A DNA stretch of 45,909 bases from the NCBI GenBank assembly GCA_934276635.1, contig CAKQTH010000010.1:1-45909 (forward strand), written 5' to 3'. Below the pieces are notes generated by a model. It ran no database searches. It was given only the letters and a program-made list of their open reading frames with translations, and was not told where the DNA came from. The position numbers and the translations under genes are program-made. Shown here piece by piece: positions 32,780-40,408 of the stretch (position 1 is its first letter; every line of letters begins with the position of its first letter). The DNA is from an uncultured Alphaproteobacteria bacterium (GTDB taxonomy: Bacteria > Pseudomonadota > Alphaproteobacteria > RF32 > CAG-239).

Positions 32780-32808
32780 AATATAGACATAAAAACCGCG
32801 TTTGTCAA
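32780..32808 (-). promoter_or_regulatory. Sigma-70 promoter of paralogue B
   Basis: TTGACA (32803-32808), 17-nt spacer containing GCGGTTTTT, then TATATT (32780-32785). The start point falls near 32773, at the edge of the conserved leader. The spacer resembles that of the promoter at 35686-35714. Confidence 0.7.
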
Positions 32809-32819
32809 CTTTTTATTTT

Positions 32820-33596
32820 CTATCGGTAATAATCTTCGGTTATTTTCTTTACGGTTTCCATATAAGACTGCGACGATTCCGGATTGCTGTGGAACGACAA
32901 AGAATATCCGACAACCAAAAATCCGTACGGGTTTAATATGGCATCATCGCGTTTTGCATGTTTTATATTAAAATATCCGATACGCAGAGTTGCGCGCCAT
33001 ACGGTTGTATAGCTGTAATCTCTTTCCGGATAAACATCTGTTGTGCTGAACTGCACCTGCCACAAATTGCGAGCCATCGGGCGCGCCCAATCAATCTCCA
33101 CATTGCGCAGCATAGATCTTTCACGGAACAAACGTAGATTGTTTACGGCTTCAAATTTGATAAAATCCTTATAAAGCGATGGTGATGAAAACCAATAAAA
33201 CACGGAATCGACGCGCCACCTGTCAAGCATTTCGTCATAATCATTGGATATCAGATAGCGGCGAATTATATAGTCTCGCACATTGGCTTCGGTGACCAAA
33301 TCGCTGACCGGATAATAAATTTCGCTCGGCTGAACCATTTCGAGCTGAGAAAAATATTTGTTTATGGTTAAAAACTGAGGCGCGACCGTGCGTTGCGGCA
33401 ACATAATATAGATAACGGCGGCAAGCATCATATTAAAACAGATGCTCAGGCATGAAATTATCACCAAAACGCGCGATGTCCACAAATATCGGCGCTCCGG
33501 AATCGCATCCACGTGCACTCTTTCCGGAAAAAGACCGAGTTCATCAGGACTTTCTTTTTCTTTATAGCGAAAAATAGTGTGAAAAATTTCAAACAT
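32820..33596 (-). CDS. VirB8-like type IV secretion inner-membrane protein
   Basis: 258 residues: a cytoplasmic N-terminus of about 40 residues, one transmembrane helix (about 42-66), then a periplasmic domain of about 190 residues. The end of that domain, LRIGYFNIKHAKRDDAILNP with YGFLVVGYSLS, matches the VirB8/TrbF NTF2-like fold (N-P-x-G-F-x-V). VirB8 assembles the inner-membrane part of type IV secretion channels. No other VirB gene adjoins it; a TolC-like lipoprotein gene diverges from it (33733). A DotB/PilT-like ATPase is about 8 kb away. Confidence 0.75.
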   Translation of the reverse strand: MFEIFHTIFRYKEKESPDELGLFPERVHVDAIPERRYLWTSRVLVIISCLSICFNMMLAAVIYIMLPQRTVAPQFLTINKYFSQLEMVQPSEIYYPVSDLVTEANVRDYIIRRYLISNDYDEMLDRWRVDSVFYWFSSPSLYKDFIKFEAVNNLRLFRERSMLRNVEIDWARPMARNLWQVQFSTTDVYPERDYSYTTVWRATLRIGYFNIKHAKRDDAILNPYGFLVVGYSLSFHSNPESSQSYMETVKKITEDYYR

Positions 33597-33732
33597 AGTC
33601 TAATTTTAACCTCAAATTTATAATTTAAGTATATTGTATATGCAAAATCGGATAAAATCAAATAAATACTGTTAACTTTTTTATATTTAGTGTAAAGGTA
33701 TAAAATATAAGAATTTTTTAAGGATTTGAACA

Positions 33733-35628
33733 ATGAATAAATTTATGACTGTTTTAGTTGGAGTTTTGGCGCTTGCTGCCTGCAATGCGAATGAAACCGC
33801 GCCTGATGTAAAGAAAAAGCCCGATCCCGCATATTATACGGATTGGGACAGAGCCATCAGAGCAGATGTTGATATGCAGAATATGTTTGTCCGCACTCCG
33901 CGCAGAATTGAAAAGCCTTTGGATATGTATATGGCGATGGCTTTGGCTCTCAAATATAACTATACCCGCAGAATGATAAGCTATGAAGAAAGCCTGATTC
34001 GCGCAGGACAGTCGTCGTTCAACAAACTGCCGGAGCTTATCTCTAATGCCGGATATGTTGATATCAAAGATCTTTCGGAAACCAGTGCCGATTTGAAAGC
34101 AGCCTGGAATATTCTTGATGTTTCAATCCTTTATTATCAAAATGCCGATAACAACCTTAAAGCAAATGTTGCTTTTGAACAAAGCCGCAAAGTTATCCAC
34201 AATATTTTGCAGGAAACCAGAGTTTTGTATTGGAAAACTCTGACAGCGCAGAGACTTTTGCCGGTTGTTGACAACATGATAGAGTATATGACATTGAAAG
34301 TTGACGCAATCAATGCCGAAGAAAAAGAATTGGCGCAAAAGGGCGAAAATATGTCGCGCAAGCAGCTGATTGAAAAAAGAAAATATGTTGAATCAATCGA
34401 AAAACTTTCTGATTTGAAAAGAAATATGGAAACTTCGGAAGTCAGACTTGCAAGCCTGATGGGGTTCCACCCGTCTACACAGTACAAGCTTGTAGGGCCG
34501 GAATACGGAAACTTTGCGCTTCCGCAGATGAAAGCAAACTTGTCCCAGCTTGAATGGCTCGCGTTGACAAATCGTCCGGAACTCAGAGTTCACGATAATT
34601 TTGTAAACGCCGATGATTTGCAACTTGTTATTAAAGAATATAACAGCGGCAAAAACGGAACATCTTACATCAACAACCCGTCATATTATAACAAAATGTG
34701 GACCAAAAACGCCAGAGATATGGGCCGCGCGGTGTTTGAAGATGTTAAAAACCTCAGTGAAAAAGACTTGACGACTCTCCGCCGCCAGAGAATGACCAAT
34801 TTGATTTTGAGTCAGGTATATGTTTCTTGGGCGCGTTATATGTCGGCAACCGAAGATTATCAGATTCGTATGGAAATGGCTTCTACTTCCGAAAATATCG
34901 CTGAAGATTTTTCAATTGAAGACGGCAGCAAAAATCAGAAGAGCCAGCTTGAAGCTTCTCGTGCGATAGAAGATGAAACAAAAGCGTTCCTGTCTTATGT
35001 TGATTTGCAGGATTCGCTCGGCAACCTTTATGCCACAATCGGGCTTGATGCGATACCGTATTATATGTTGGAAGAAAAACCGTCAAAGATTGCGGTATAT
35101 TTGAGAAAAACGCTTGAAAAATGGTATAAAGGCGAGTTTCTGCCGGATAATCGTCCGTATCTGATGGAAATTCCGACAAAGCGTCCGCCGGTTAACCTGA
35201 CCACCGAAGAAGTTGAAGATTTGGTTGTCGAAACCGGAGAGAAGATAGATTATACTTTGTCTGAATCGGCATTCAGCGGAATTACCTGGAAAGGAAAAAT
35301 GACTACCCGCGCCGGTATGGTTGATGATTCTCCGCTACCGAAGTGGCTGTCATACAATCCGGAAACAATGCAGTTTACAGGTCGCGCTTTGCCGACAAAC
35401 GGCGGAGAATACAATATTAAAGTATATGCGACCGATGAGGCTGAAAACCTCGGATATATTGTATTCAAAATCATTGTGCAAGAAGTTTATGTCCCGTCTT
35501 TGAGAGTTAAGGGGGTAAACAGCCACAGCAAAGCCATTGTTTTGCAAAGATGCAAAGGCGCACAGTGCAATGATTTGGCCAGAGGCAACAATATCGGAAA
35601 ATCCGTTCAGGCCAGACCGATAAGATAA
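33733..35628 (+). CDS. TolC-like outer-membrane lipoprotein with C-terminal Ig/cadherin-like domain
   Basis: 631 residues. Lipoprotein signal MNKFMTVLVGVLALAAC with the lipid-accepting Cys at 17. Residues about 55-440 are mainly long helices rich in Ala/Glu/Lys (ALALKYNYTRRMISYEESLI, then VLYWKTLTAQRLL), as in outer-membrane efflux proteins. Residues about 480-590 change character: PLPKWLSYNPETMQFTGRAL followed by GGEYNIKVYATDEAE is the signature of dystroglycan-type cadherin-like (CADG/He_PIG) domains. A basic tail with two Cys follows. AAGGA precedes ATG 33733. It diverges from the VirB8-like gene, so it might be an outer-membrane part of the same export route. Confidence 0.75.
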   Translation: MNKFMTVLVGVLALAACNANETAPDVKKKPDPAYYTDWDRAIRADVDMQNMFVRTPRRIEKPLDMYMAMALALKYNYTRRMISYEESLIRAGQSSFNKLPELISNAGYVDIKDLSETSADLKAAWNILDVSILYYQNADNNLKANVAFEQSRKVIHNILQETRVLYWKTLTAQRLLPVVDNMIEYMTLKVDAINAEEKELAQKGENMSRKQLIEKRKYVESIEKLSDLKRNMETSEVRLASLMGFHPSTQYKLVGPEYGNFALPQMKANLSQLEWLALTNRPELRVHDNFVNADDLQLVIKEYNSGKNGTSYINNPSYYNKMWTKNARDMGRAVFEDVKNLSEKDLTTLRRQRMTNLILSQVYVSWARYMSATEDYQIRMEMASTSENIAEDFSIEDGSKNQKSQLEASRAIEDETKAFLSYVDLQDSLGNLYATIGLDAIPYYMLEEKPSKIAVYLRKTLEKWYKGEFLPDNRPYLMEIPTKRPPVNLTTEEVEDLVVETGEKIDYTLSESAFSGITWKGKMTTRAGMVDDSPLPKWLSYNPETMQFTGRALPTNGGEYNIKVYATDEAENLGYIVFKIIVQEVYVPSLRVKGVNSHSKAIVLQRCKGAQCNDLARGNNIGKSVQARPIR

Positions 35629-35644
35629 ATTATTGCATATTTTC

Positions 35645-35680
35645 AAAAGACACCGAGAGGCTGAACTTCCGGTGTCTTTT
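35645..35680 (+). terminator. Terminator after the TolC-like gene
   Basis: Eleven-base-pair stem AAAAGACACCG/CGGTGTCTTTT with a 14-nt loop and a T-run. The promoter at 35686 starts just after it. Confidence 0.8.
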
Positions 35681-35685
35681 TTTTG

Positions 35686-35714
35686 TTGACATCATAGCGG
35701 TTTTTGTCTATATT
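35686..35714 (+). promoter_or_regulatory. Sigma-70 promoter of the 35758/36239 gene pair
   Basis: TTGACA (35686-35691), a 17-nt spacer containing GCGGTTTTT, then TATATT (35709-35714). The hexamers are identical to, and the spacer very similar to, the promoter at 32780-32808 that drives an unrelated unknown gene. Confidence 0.7.
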
Positions 35715-35757
35715 ATAGGAGTAAAAAATATTATTAACCCTTTAATTTCTTATAATT

Positions 35758-36225
35758 ATGAGTCAAACTTGCTTATTTATTCTGATTGTGGCTGTTTTGA
35801 CAGTCGGGCTTTTTGTATGGCGCTATTTTTCAAGGTATTTTAAACATTCGGGAACTGTTGTTGCAATTTACGGCGGCGGTTGTCTGGTAAATACCCTGGG
35901 AAAAGTTGTCTTTGTCAAAAATCCTGATTTGAAAATCGGCCAAAAAGTAAAACTCCATTCTCCGGATTATCCTCCGTTCAAAAAATATATGAAGGAAAAT
36001 CCTCATCGTCCGGTTTGCATAAATTGGGCTTTGCTCGACAAAGACGGCGATATGACGGTATATTTGCTCAGACGAATTAATGCCGCACAATGGATTGCTA
36101 CTGCCAACGGAACGGAGATTTTCGTTGATTTGGACAATGACGAAGACTATCACTTTGCTGATGGTGTAAAAGTCAAGATGTCCCCTCGGCGAATCCAATT
36201 TGAAGAATATTGTTTAACCAAATAA
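35758..36225 (+). CDS. Unknown membrane-anchored protein, first of a tandem pair
   Basis: 155 residues. An N-terminal hydrophobic anchor (about 4-22) is followed by a soluble domain with beta character (HSGTVVAIYGGGC, then NAAQWIATANGTEIFVDLD). The next gene has the same layout and a similar block (GTVVYVDSD, NCTWIARKE), so they look like diverged duplicates. There is no Shine-Dalgarno; an AGGAG at 35718-35722 is too far upstream. No family recognised. Confidence 0.65.
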   Translation: MSQTCLFILIVAVLTVGLFVWRYFSRYFKHSGTVVAIYGGGCLVNTLGKVVFVKNPDLKIGQKVKLHSPDYPPFKKYMKENPHRPVCINWALLDKDGDMTVYLLRRINAAQWIATANGTEIFVDLDNDEDYHFADGVKVKMSPRRIQFEEYCLTK

Positions 36226-36238
36226 AATTTTAAGCCTT

Positions 36239-36781
36239 ATGATTTTTGTAGTATTATTAGCTGTTATGCTTGTTATCCTGTTTGTCGGATGTTTTTGTGT
36301 TGCTCTTTATGAGGAAAAACAACACTTGGCCGAAAAAGGTACCGTGGTTTATGTCGATTCCGACAAAGGATCCATCGTCAAACTGCGCGAAAGACAAATG
36401 GGGGAAGATGAGTATGTCTATGTGGACAGTGTGGAACACCTTGGAGATGTTGTTAAAGTCCTGAGCCTGAAAAAAGCTTTTGATTACAGCAACACCGGAA
36501 ACCTTTATGCTATGCTGCATCACGGAAAATTGCGCCGACTGCAAAACGAACGATTCAAACTGGAAAGGTTCGTATTTGCGTGGAACGGCGAATGTACCGT
36601 GCGGCTCGAAAAAAAGATTTCCAACTGCACCTGGATTGCACGAAAAGAATCGGACAACAGCCCGGTTTTGTTGTATATCCAGTCTAAGGTGGAGGAGCAT
36701 ATCGGGGATGGAAAGCTACTTAATGCAAATGCGTTGGCGCTTTCTCAAAACGATTTGCCGGTGTATCACACAATTCACTGA
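36239..36781 (+). CDS. Unknown membrane-anchored protein, second of a tandem pair
   Basis: 180 residues with an N-terminal transmembrane anchor (about 2-24) and a charged soluble domain containing GTVVYVDSDKGSIVKLRE and ISNCTWIARKESDN. It starts 13 nt after the preceding gene and also lacks a Shine-Dalgarno, so it probably depends on translation of its neighbour. No family recognised. Confidence 0.65.
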   Translation: MIFVVLLAVMLVILFVGCFCVALYEEKQHLAEKGTVVYVDSDKGSIVKLRERQMGEDEYVYVDSVEHLGDVVKVLSLKKAFDYSNTGNLYAMLHHGKLRRLQNERFKLERFVFAWNGECTVRLEKKISNCTWIARKESDNSPVLLYIQSKVEEHIGDGKLLNANALALSQNDLPVYHTIH

Positions 36782-36788
36782 AACACGA

Positions 36789-36814
36789 AAAATGGCTGCA
36801 TATGCAGCCATTTT
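36789..36814. terminator. Bidirectional terminator between the 36239 gene and parE
   Basis: Perfect 11-bp stem AAAATGGCTGC/GCAGCCATTTT with loop ATAT and a T-run on both strands. Confidence 0.85.
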
Positions 36815-36833
36815 TTGTTGTGAGAAATTGACT

Positions 36834-38822
36834 TTATATATCCAAATCTTCTACAAATTTTGCGCGTTCGATGATGAACTTAAATCTTGTTTCTGGATTT
36901 TTGCCCATCAGGCGTTCAACCTGTCGTCTGGTTTCAAAAGCCTCTTCTTTGCCTTCTTCGGTATTGGTAGAGGGAATTAATACCCTGATAAGAATGCGGT
37001 TATTCTTGTCCATGGTTGTTTCTTTGAGCTGCAAAGCACTCATCTCTCCCAGCCCCTTAAATCGGCTGATATCTGGTTTTTGATTGCCTTTGACTTCTTT
37101 TTTCAAAATTCGGTCTTTGTCGTCATCATCAATGGCATAAAAGTTTTTGCCGCCGACCGCAATTTTGTAAAGAGGCGGGGTCGCAATATAAAGATGCCCG
37201 TTTTCAATGAGCTTTGGCATCTGCTGATAGAAAAATGTCATCAAAAGAGAGGCAATGTGCGCACCGTCGACATCGGCATCGGTCATAATGATAATTTTTT
37301 CATAGCGAAGATTTTCTTCCTTATAATTTTCTTTCACGCCGCATCCGAGCGCTTCTATCATATCTTTAATCTCTTGATTTTGTGTAATTTTATCAAGAGA
37401 CGCACTGGCCACATTCAAGATTTTTCCGCGCAGAGGCAAAATTGCCTGCTTAAACCTGTCGCGTCCCTGTTTTGCCGAGCCGCCCGCGGAGTCTCCCTCA
37501 ACAATAAAAATTTCGGTTCCTTCGGTAGAAGTGTGCGAACAATCCGCAAGTTTTCCGGGGAGGCGCAGCTTTTTTGTCGGGGTTTTGCGAGCCTGAATTT
37601 TTTCTTCTTTTTTCTTTTTGCGAACTTCCGCGCGTTCCAAAACATATTCAACCAAAGCTGCTGCGTTTTCCGAATCGGAAGAAAGCCAATGGTCAAAAGA
37701 ATCTTTTACGGCCTGTTCGACCAATCTGACGGCTTTTGCCGATGTGAGCTTGTCTTTTGTCTGCCCCTGAAACTGCGGGTCACGGATAAATACGGACAGC
37801 ATAATGCAGGCATCGGAAAGAAAATCTTCGGCAGTAACTGCGGCAAGTTTTTTGATATTTGCCATTTCGCCGTATTCGCGCAGACCGTGCAAAAGCGCAG
37901 ACTTAAATCCGAGCTCGTGAGTTCCTCCCTGCGGAGTTACAACGGTGTTGCAATAAGAATGGCAGAAACCGTTTTCATCAATCGGCCATGTAATCGCCCA
38001 TTCGACTTTTCCTTCATCGTTAGCAAGGTCGGAATCGCCGAAAAATGCCGTTTTGTTGACCGTAGGACGAGCTCCGATTTGATAATTCAAAAAGTCGCGC
38101 AATCCGTTTGGAAAATGTAATTCTGTCTCTTTCGGGGTTATATCATCTTCCGAAAGAACACCATCATCGCATTTCCAAAAAATGTGGATTCCTTTGAACA
38201 AAAACGCTTTTGAACGCGCCATACGATAGATTCTGTTAGCGGAAAAGGTTGAACTTGCGCCGAAAATTTCTTCATCAGGCTGAAATGTGACCGATGTTCC
38301 GCGGCGATTCGGAGCGTTTCCGACCAACTCAAGCTGAGTTATAGGTTTTCCTTTGGAATATATTTGACGATAAAGCTTTTTGTCGCGGGCGATTTCAACG
38401 GTCAATTTTGAGGACAGAGCATTAACTACCGACAATCCGACGCCGTGCAGACCGCCGGAAACTTTATATGCGCCGCCGCCGAATTTTCCGCCGGAGTGAA
38501 GCATTGTCATAATAACTTCAAGCGCTGATTTATCGGGATATTTCGGGTGTGGATCGACCGGAATTCCTCGTCCGTTGTCAGAAATTGTGACGGAGTTGTC
38601 GTTGTGCATAACAACTTCTATCTTAGAGGCGTATCCGGCAACCGCTTCGTCCATTGAGTTGTCCAAAATTTCAGCAACCAGATGATGCAAAGCCTGTTCG
38701 TCCGTGCCCCCGATATACATTCCCGGGCGATGGCGAACCGGTTCAAGTCCTTCCAAAACCTCAATATTTTGTGCGCAATAACTTTCTGCAGCTTGTGGAG
38801 CCGCCTCAAATAAGTCTGACAT
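36834..38822 (-). CDS. parE: DNA topoisomerase IV subunit B (ParE)
   Basis: 662 residues. GHKL ATPase motifs: EILDNSMDEAVAG, DNGRGIPVDPHPKYP, GGLHGVGLSVVNAL. The Toprim domain has EGDSAGGSAKQGRDR and MTDADVDGAHI. The C-terminal SRFKGLGEM is conserved. HPKYPDKSALEVIMTMLHSG favours ParE over GyrB. The length is normal for alphaproteobacterial ParE. With ParC it decatenates daughter chromosomes. AAGGA is placed well before the ATG. Confidence 0.93.
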   Translation of the reverse strand: MSDLFEAAPQAAESYCAQNIEVLEGLEPVRHRPGMYIGGTDEQALHHLVAEILDNSMDEAVAGYASKIEVVMHNDNSVTISDNGRGIPVDPHPKYPDKSALEVIMTMLHSGGKFGGGAYKVSGGLHGVGLSVVNALSSKLTVEIARDKKLYRQIYSKGKPITQLELVGNAPNRRGTSVTFQPDEEIFGASSTFSANRIYRMARSKAFLFKGIHIFWKCDDGVLSEDDITPKETELHFPNGLRDFLNYQIGARPTVNKTAFFGDSDLANDEGKVEWAITWPIDENGFCHSYCNTVVTPQGGTHELGFKSALLHGLREYGEMANIKKLAAVTAEDFLSDACIMLSVFIRDPQFQGQTKDKLTSAKAVRLVEQAVKDSFDHWLSSDSENAAALVEYVLERAEVRKKKKEEKIQARKTPTKKLRLPGKLADCSHTSTEGTEIFIVEGDSAGGSAKQGRDRFKQAILPLRGKILNVASASLDKITQNQEIKDMIEALGCGVKENYKEENLRYEKIIIMTDADVDGAHIASLLMTFFYQQMPKLIENGHLYIATPPLYKIAVGGKNFYAIDDDDKDRILKKEVKGNQKPDISRFKGLGEMSALQLKETTMDKNNRILIRVLIPSTNTEEGKEEAFETRRQVERLMGKNPETRFKFIIERAKFVEDLDI

Positions 38823-38944
38823 AGTTTTCCTTCTTAAAATTCTGTAATTTATGAAAAAAAATACATCAAACCCGCGGAAATTTCAAGAAATAAAGCAATT
38901 TCATTAACATTTTTAATATTCGGCAGAAAAGGCGCAAATCTTTC

Positions 38945-38965
38945 TTGACAATCGCTGGGGGGGGG
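38945..38965 (+). promoter_or_regulatory. TTGACA element followed by a G9 tract, upstream of the pilin-like gene
   Basis: An exact -35-like TTGACA (38945-38950) is followed 6 nt later by nine G's (38957-38965), where a promoter spacer would be. The hexamer at the ideal distance (38968-38973) is a poor -10; TATAAG at 38988 is too far. A G-tract in a spacer is the arrangement that makes some surface-protein promoters phase-variable, so this is flagged rather than asserted. Confidence 0.4.
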
Positions 38966-39003
38966 AGAATGCCCTAAGGTTAAATTTTATAAGGATTATT
39001 AAG

Positions 39004-39632
39004 ATGAAAAAATACAGTTCAAACCAGTCCGGTCGGTCGATGATTGAGATGCTTGGTGTGTTGGCAATTGTAGGGGGCTGTCAGTTGCAGGTATCGCCGG
39101 ATATTCAAAAGCTATGGCAAAGTATAAGGTCAATAAGTTGATTGACCAGGTTTCGAACATAGTGGCTAATGTCCGAACAAAATTTGCCGCACAAGGAAAT
39201 TATAAGGGACTTGATCAACAGACAGCATACCAACTTGGAATATTTCCTGAAGATGTTGCAAAAGAATGCGATTTGAAAGGTGGGGCAGATGATAATATAG
39301 ACGATTGTCCTAAAAATACTTTTGGGGGATCTGTTTTTGTATTAAATGACGCAGAAGGAAAAGGGGAATATTCTTTCTTTGAAATAGGTGTAGACAAAAT
39401 TTCTAAAGATGCTTGTACCTCATTGGTTGGAGCAGATTGGGGCGGGGCAACATCTTTTGAAGGGATAAAAGAAACAAGCAGCGATGGAGAAGCTTTAGAT
39501 TTTATGATTTCAGATGGAGAAAATTTTTTCTTTCAAGATGATTTGAAAAAAGAAGTAATGAAAATTGCAAATTATATATGTGATTGTTCGATAAATGAAA
39601 ACACATGCAATGTGGTTTTGCGCTTCAAATAA
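39004..39632 (+). pseudogene. Type IV pilin-like gene, frameshifted near the end of the leader helix
   Basis: ATG 39004 (AAGGA upstream) reads MKKYSSNQSGRSMIEMLGVL then AIVGG, a class III leader: cleavage before RSMIE leaves Glu at +5. After a G5 run (39073-39077) the frame is lost and stops at 39139-39141. One extra G would restore LSVAGIAGYSKAMAKYKVNK, the expected helix, and continue to 39632, about 209 residues in all. The globular part has several Cys (CDLKGGADDN, DDCPK, YICDCSINENTC) suited to disulfides. Pilin-like proteins with this GRSMIEMLGVLAI leader are typical of some gut Alphaproteobacteria. Either a real loss or a homopolymer error. Confidence 0.7.
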
Positions 39633-39653
39633 ATTTTAAAAAATAAAGCTCAA

Positions 39654-40010
39654 TTATGAATAATCATTGATTTTGGTTGATAAGTTTTTGTTTTTACTAT
39701 ATAATATAAGGAGACAGAAAATGGATTTAAAGCTTTTATTGACTAAACTCACTTCATCACAGTTTTTAGCATCATATATTTCAGCGTAGTTAATTTCTTG
39801 GTTAGTTACGTTTAAGAGCATTCTTCTACTATTGGATAATTTTCCATTGAGAAATTTAACAACGTTACTATAATCACGACCATAAATAATCCACACAGAC
39901 TCTTGAAGATGTACTTTTTTAGGTGAATCATTTAAAGAGTCTATAACTTCTTGTGAATTTTTATTGTCTTTATCTAAAATATCATAAGCAACTAACAATT
40001 TATAAGCCAT
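39654..40010 (-). CDS. SinR/Cas2-like small protein (possible endoribonuclease fold)
   Basis: 118 residues from the ATG at 40008-40010 (MAYKLLVAYDI); a longer start at 40034 is possible. The first strand LLVAYDI, helix, then VHLQESVWIIYG strand and MLLNVT strand follow the ferredoxin-like plan of Cas2 and SinR-type standalone proteins. No CRISPR array or other cas gene is nearby. The C-terminal 40 residues (KSIFCLLILYSKNKN) look unlike the family. They are antisense to a possible small gene at 39721-39789, hinting at a recombination junction. Confidence 0.5.
   Translation of the reverse strand: MAYKLLVAYDILDKDNKNSQEVIDSLNDSPKKVHLQESVWIIYGRDYSNVVKFLNGKLSNSRRMLLNVTNQEINYAEIYDAKNCDEVSLVNKSFKSIFCLLILYSKNKNLSTKINDYS
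39721..39789 (+). other. Possible 22-codon ORF or truncated gene start, antisense to the SinR/Cas2-like gene
   Basis: AAGGAG (39708-39713) stands 7 nt before ATG 39721, an ideal ribosome site, and the frame reads MDLKLLLTKLTSSQFLASYI then SA and stop. The opening resembles the start of some phage holin-like proteins. A TTGATA-N17-TATAAT element (39677-39705) is so close that its transcript would lose most of the ribosome site. It could be a remnant of a gene cut by recombination. Confidence 0.25.
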
Positions 40011-40104
40011 ATTATAATCTTTTTTAACAATCATTAATTTTAAATCACTTTACCATACACATTTCAAAATTTAATATTTTTATTGCATTTCAGATTTTTA
40101 TTTG

Positions 40105-40360
40105 ATAGCGTAGCTCTGTACCAAAAATTAAAGGTGCAGAGCCTTGAACAGCTCTTATTTCATACGGTAATGATGAAACCGTTAGGCTTTGGTTTTAGAT
40201 AAAAGCCACATCAACCCTGACTTTAAGGTCGGGGAGCTTGTGGTGTATGTTCAAAAACCATGCCATCTTTGGATAATATGGTTTTAAAGACCATAAGGAT
40301 CATTTTATGAAATATGATTGTTCAACTCCCTGACCACCTTTTATTTTGGTGGTCTTGATT
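40105..40360 (+). ncRNA. Structured intergenic region, candidate non-coding RNA or leader with terminator
   Basis: No gene, but five consecutive hairpins in about 250 nt. H1: GCTCTGTACC/GGTGCAGAGC (40113-40142). H2: ACGGT/ACCGT (40164-40182). H3: two-part helix CCACA + CCCTGAC / GTCGGGG + TGTGG (40206-40243). H4: AAAACCAT/ATGGTTTT with an inner CCA/TGG (40254-40285). H5: GACCACC/GGTGGTC (40332-40354), terminator-like. An 8-codon ORF with AAGGA and ATG 40307 ends in H5. I do not recognise a known class. It lies upstream of the small membrane gene at 40382-40666 and could be its regulatory leader or an independent RNA. Confidence 0.4.
40332..40354 (+). terminator. Terminator/attenuator-like hairpin of the structured region
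   Basis: GACCACC/GGTGGTC, 9-nt loop, followed by TTGATTTT. The stop codon of the 8-codon ORF (40307-40333) overlaps the first stem base. Confidence 0.5.
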
Positions 40361-40408
40361 TTAATATGGAGTATGAATAATATGATAAATTAAAAAAATA
40401 GTATTGGT

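Noticed and set aside
31273..36781. Recent transfer from Bacteroidota, suggested by Shine-Dalgarno-free starts
   Set aside because: The promoters are consensus TTGACA/TATAAT-type rather than the Bacteroidota -33/-7 form, and base composition is not visibly different.
39677..39705. TTGATA-N17-TATAAT as promoter of the 22-codon ORF
   Set aside because: The predicted start would lie at or inside the ribosome site, so it cannot be its normal promoter.
39654..40010. CRISPR-Cas locus suggested by the Cas2-like fold
   Set aside because: No repeat-spacer array and no other cas gene in the window; SinR-like standalone proteins share the fold.
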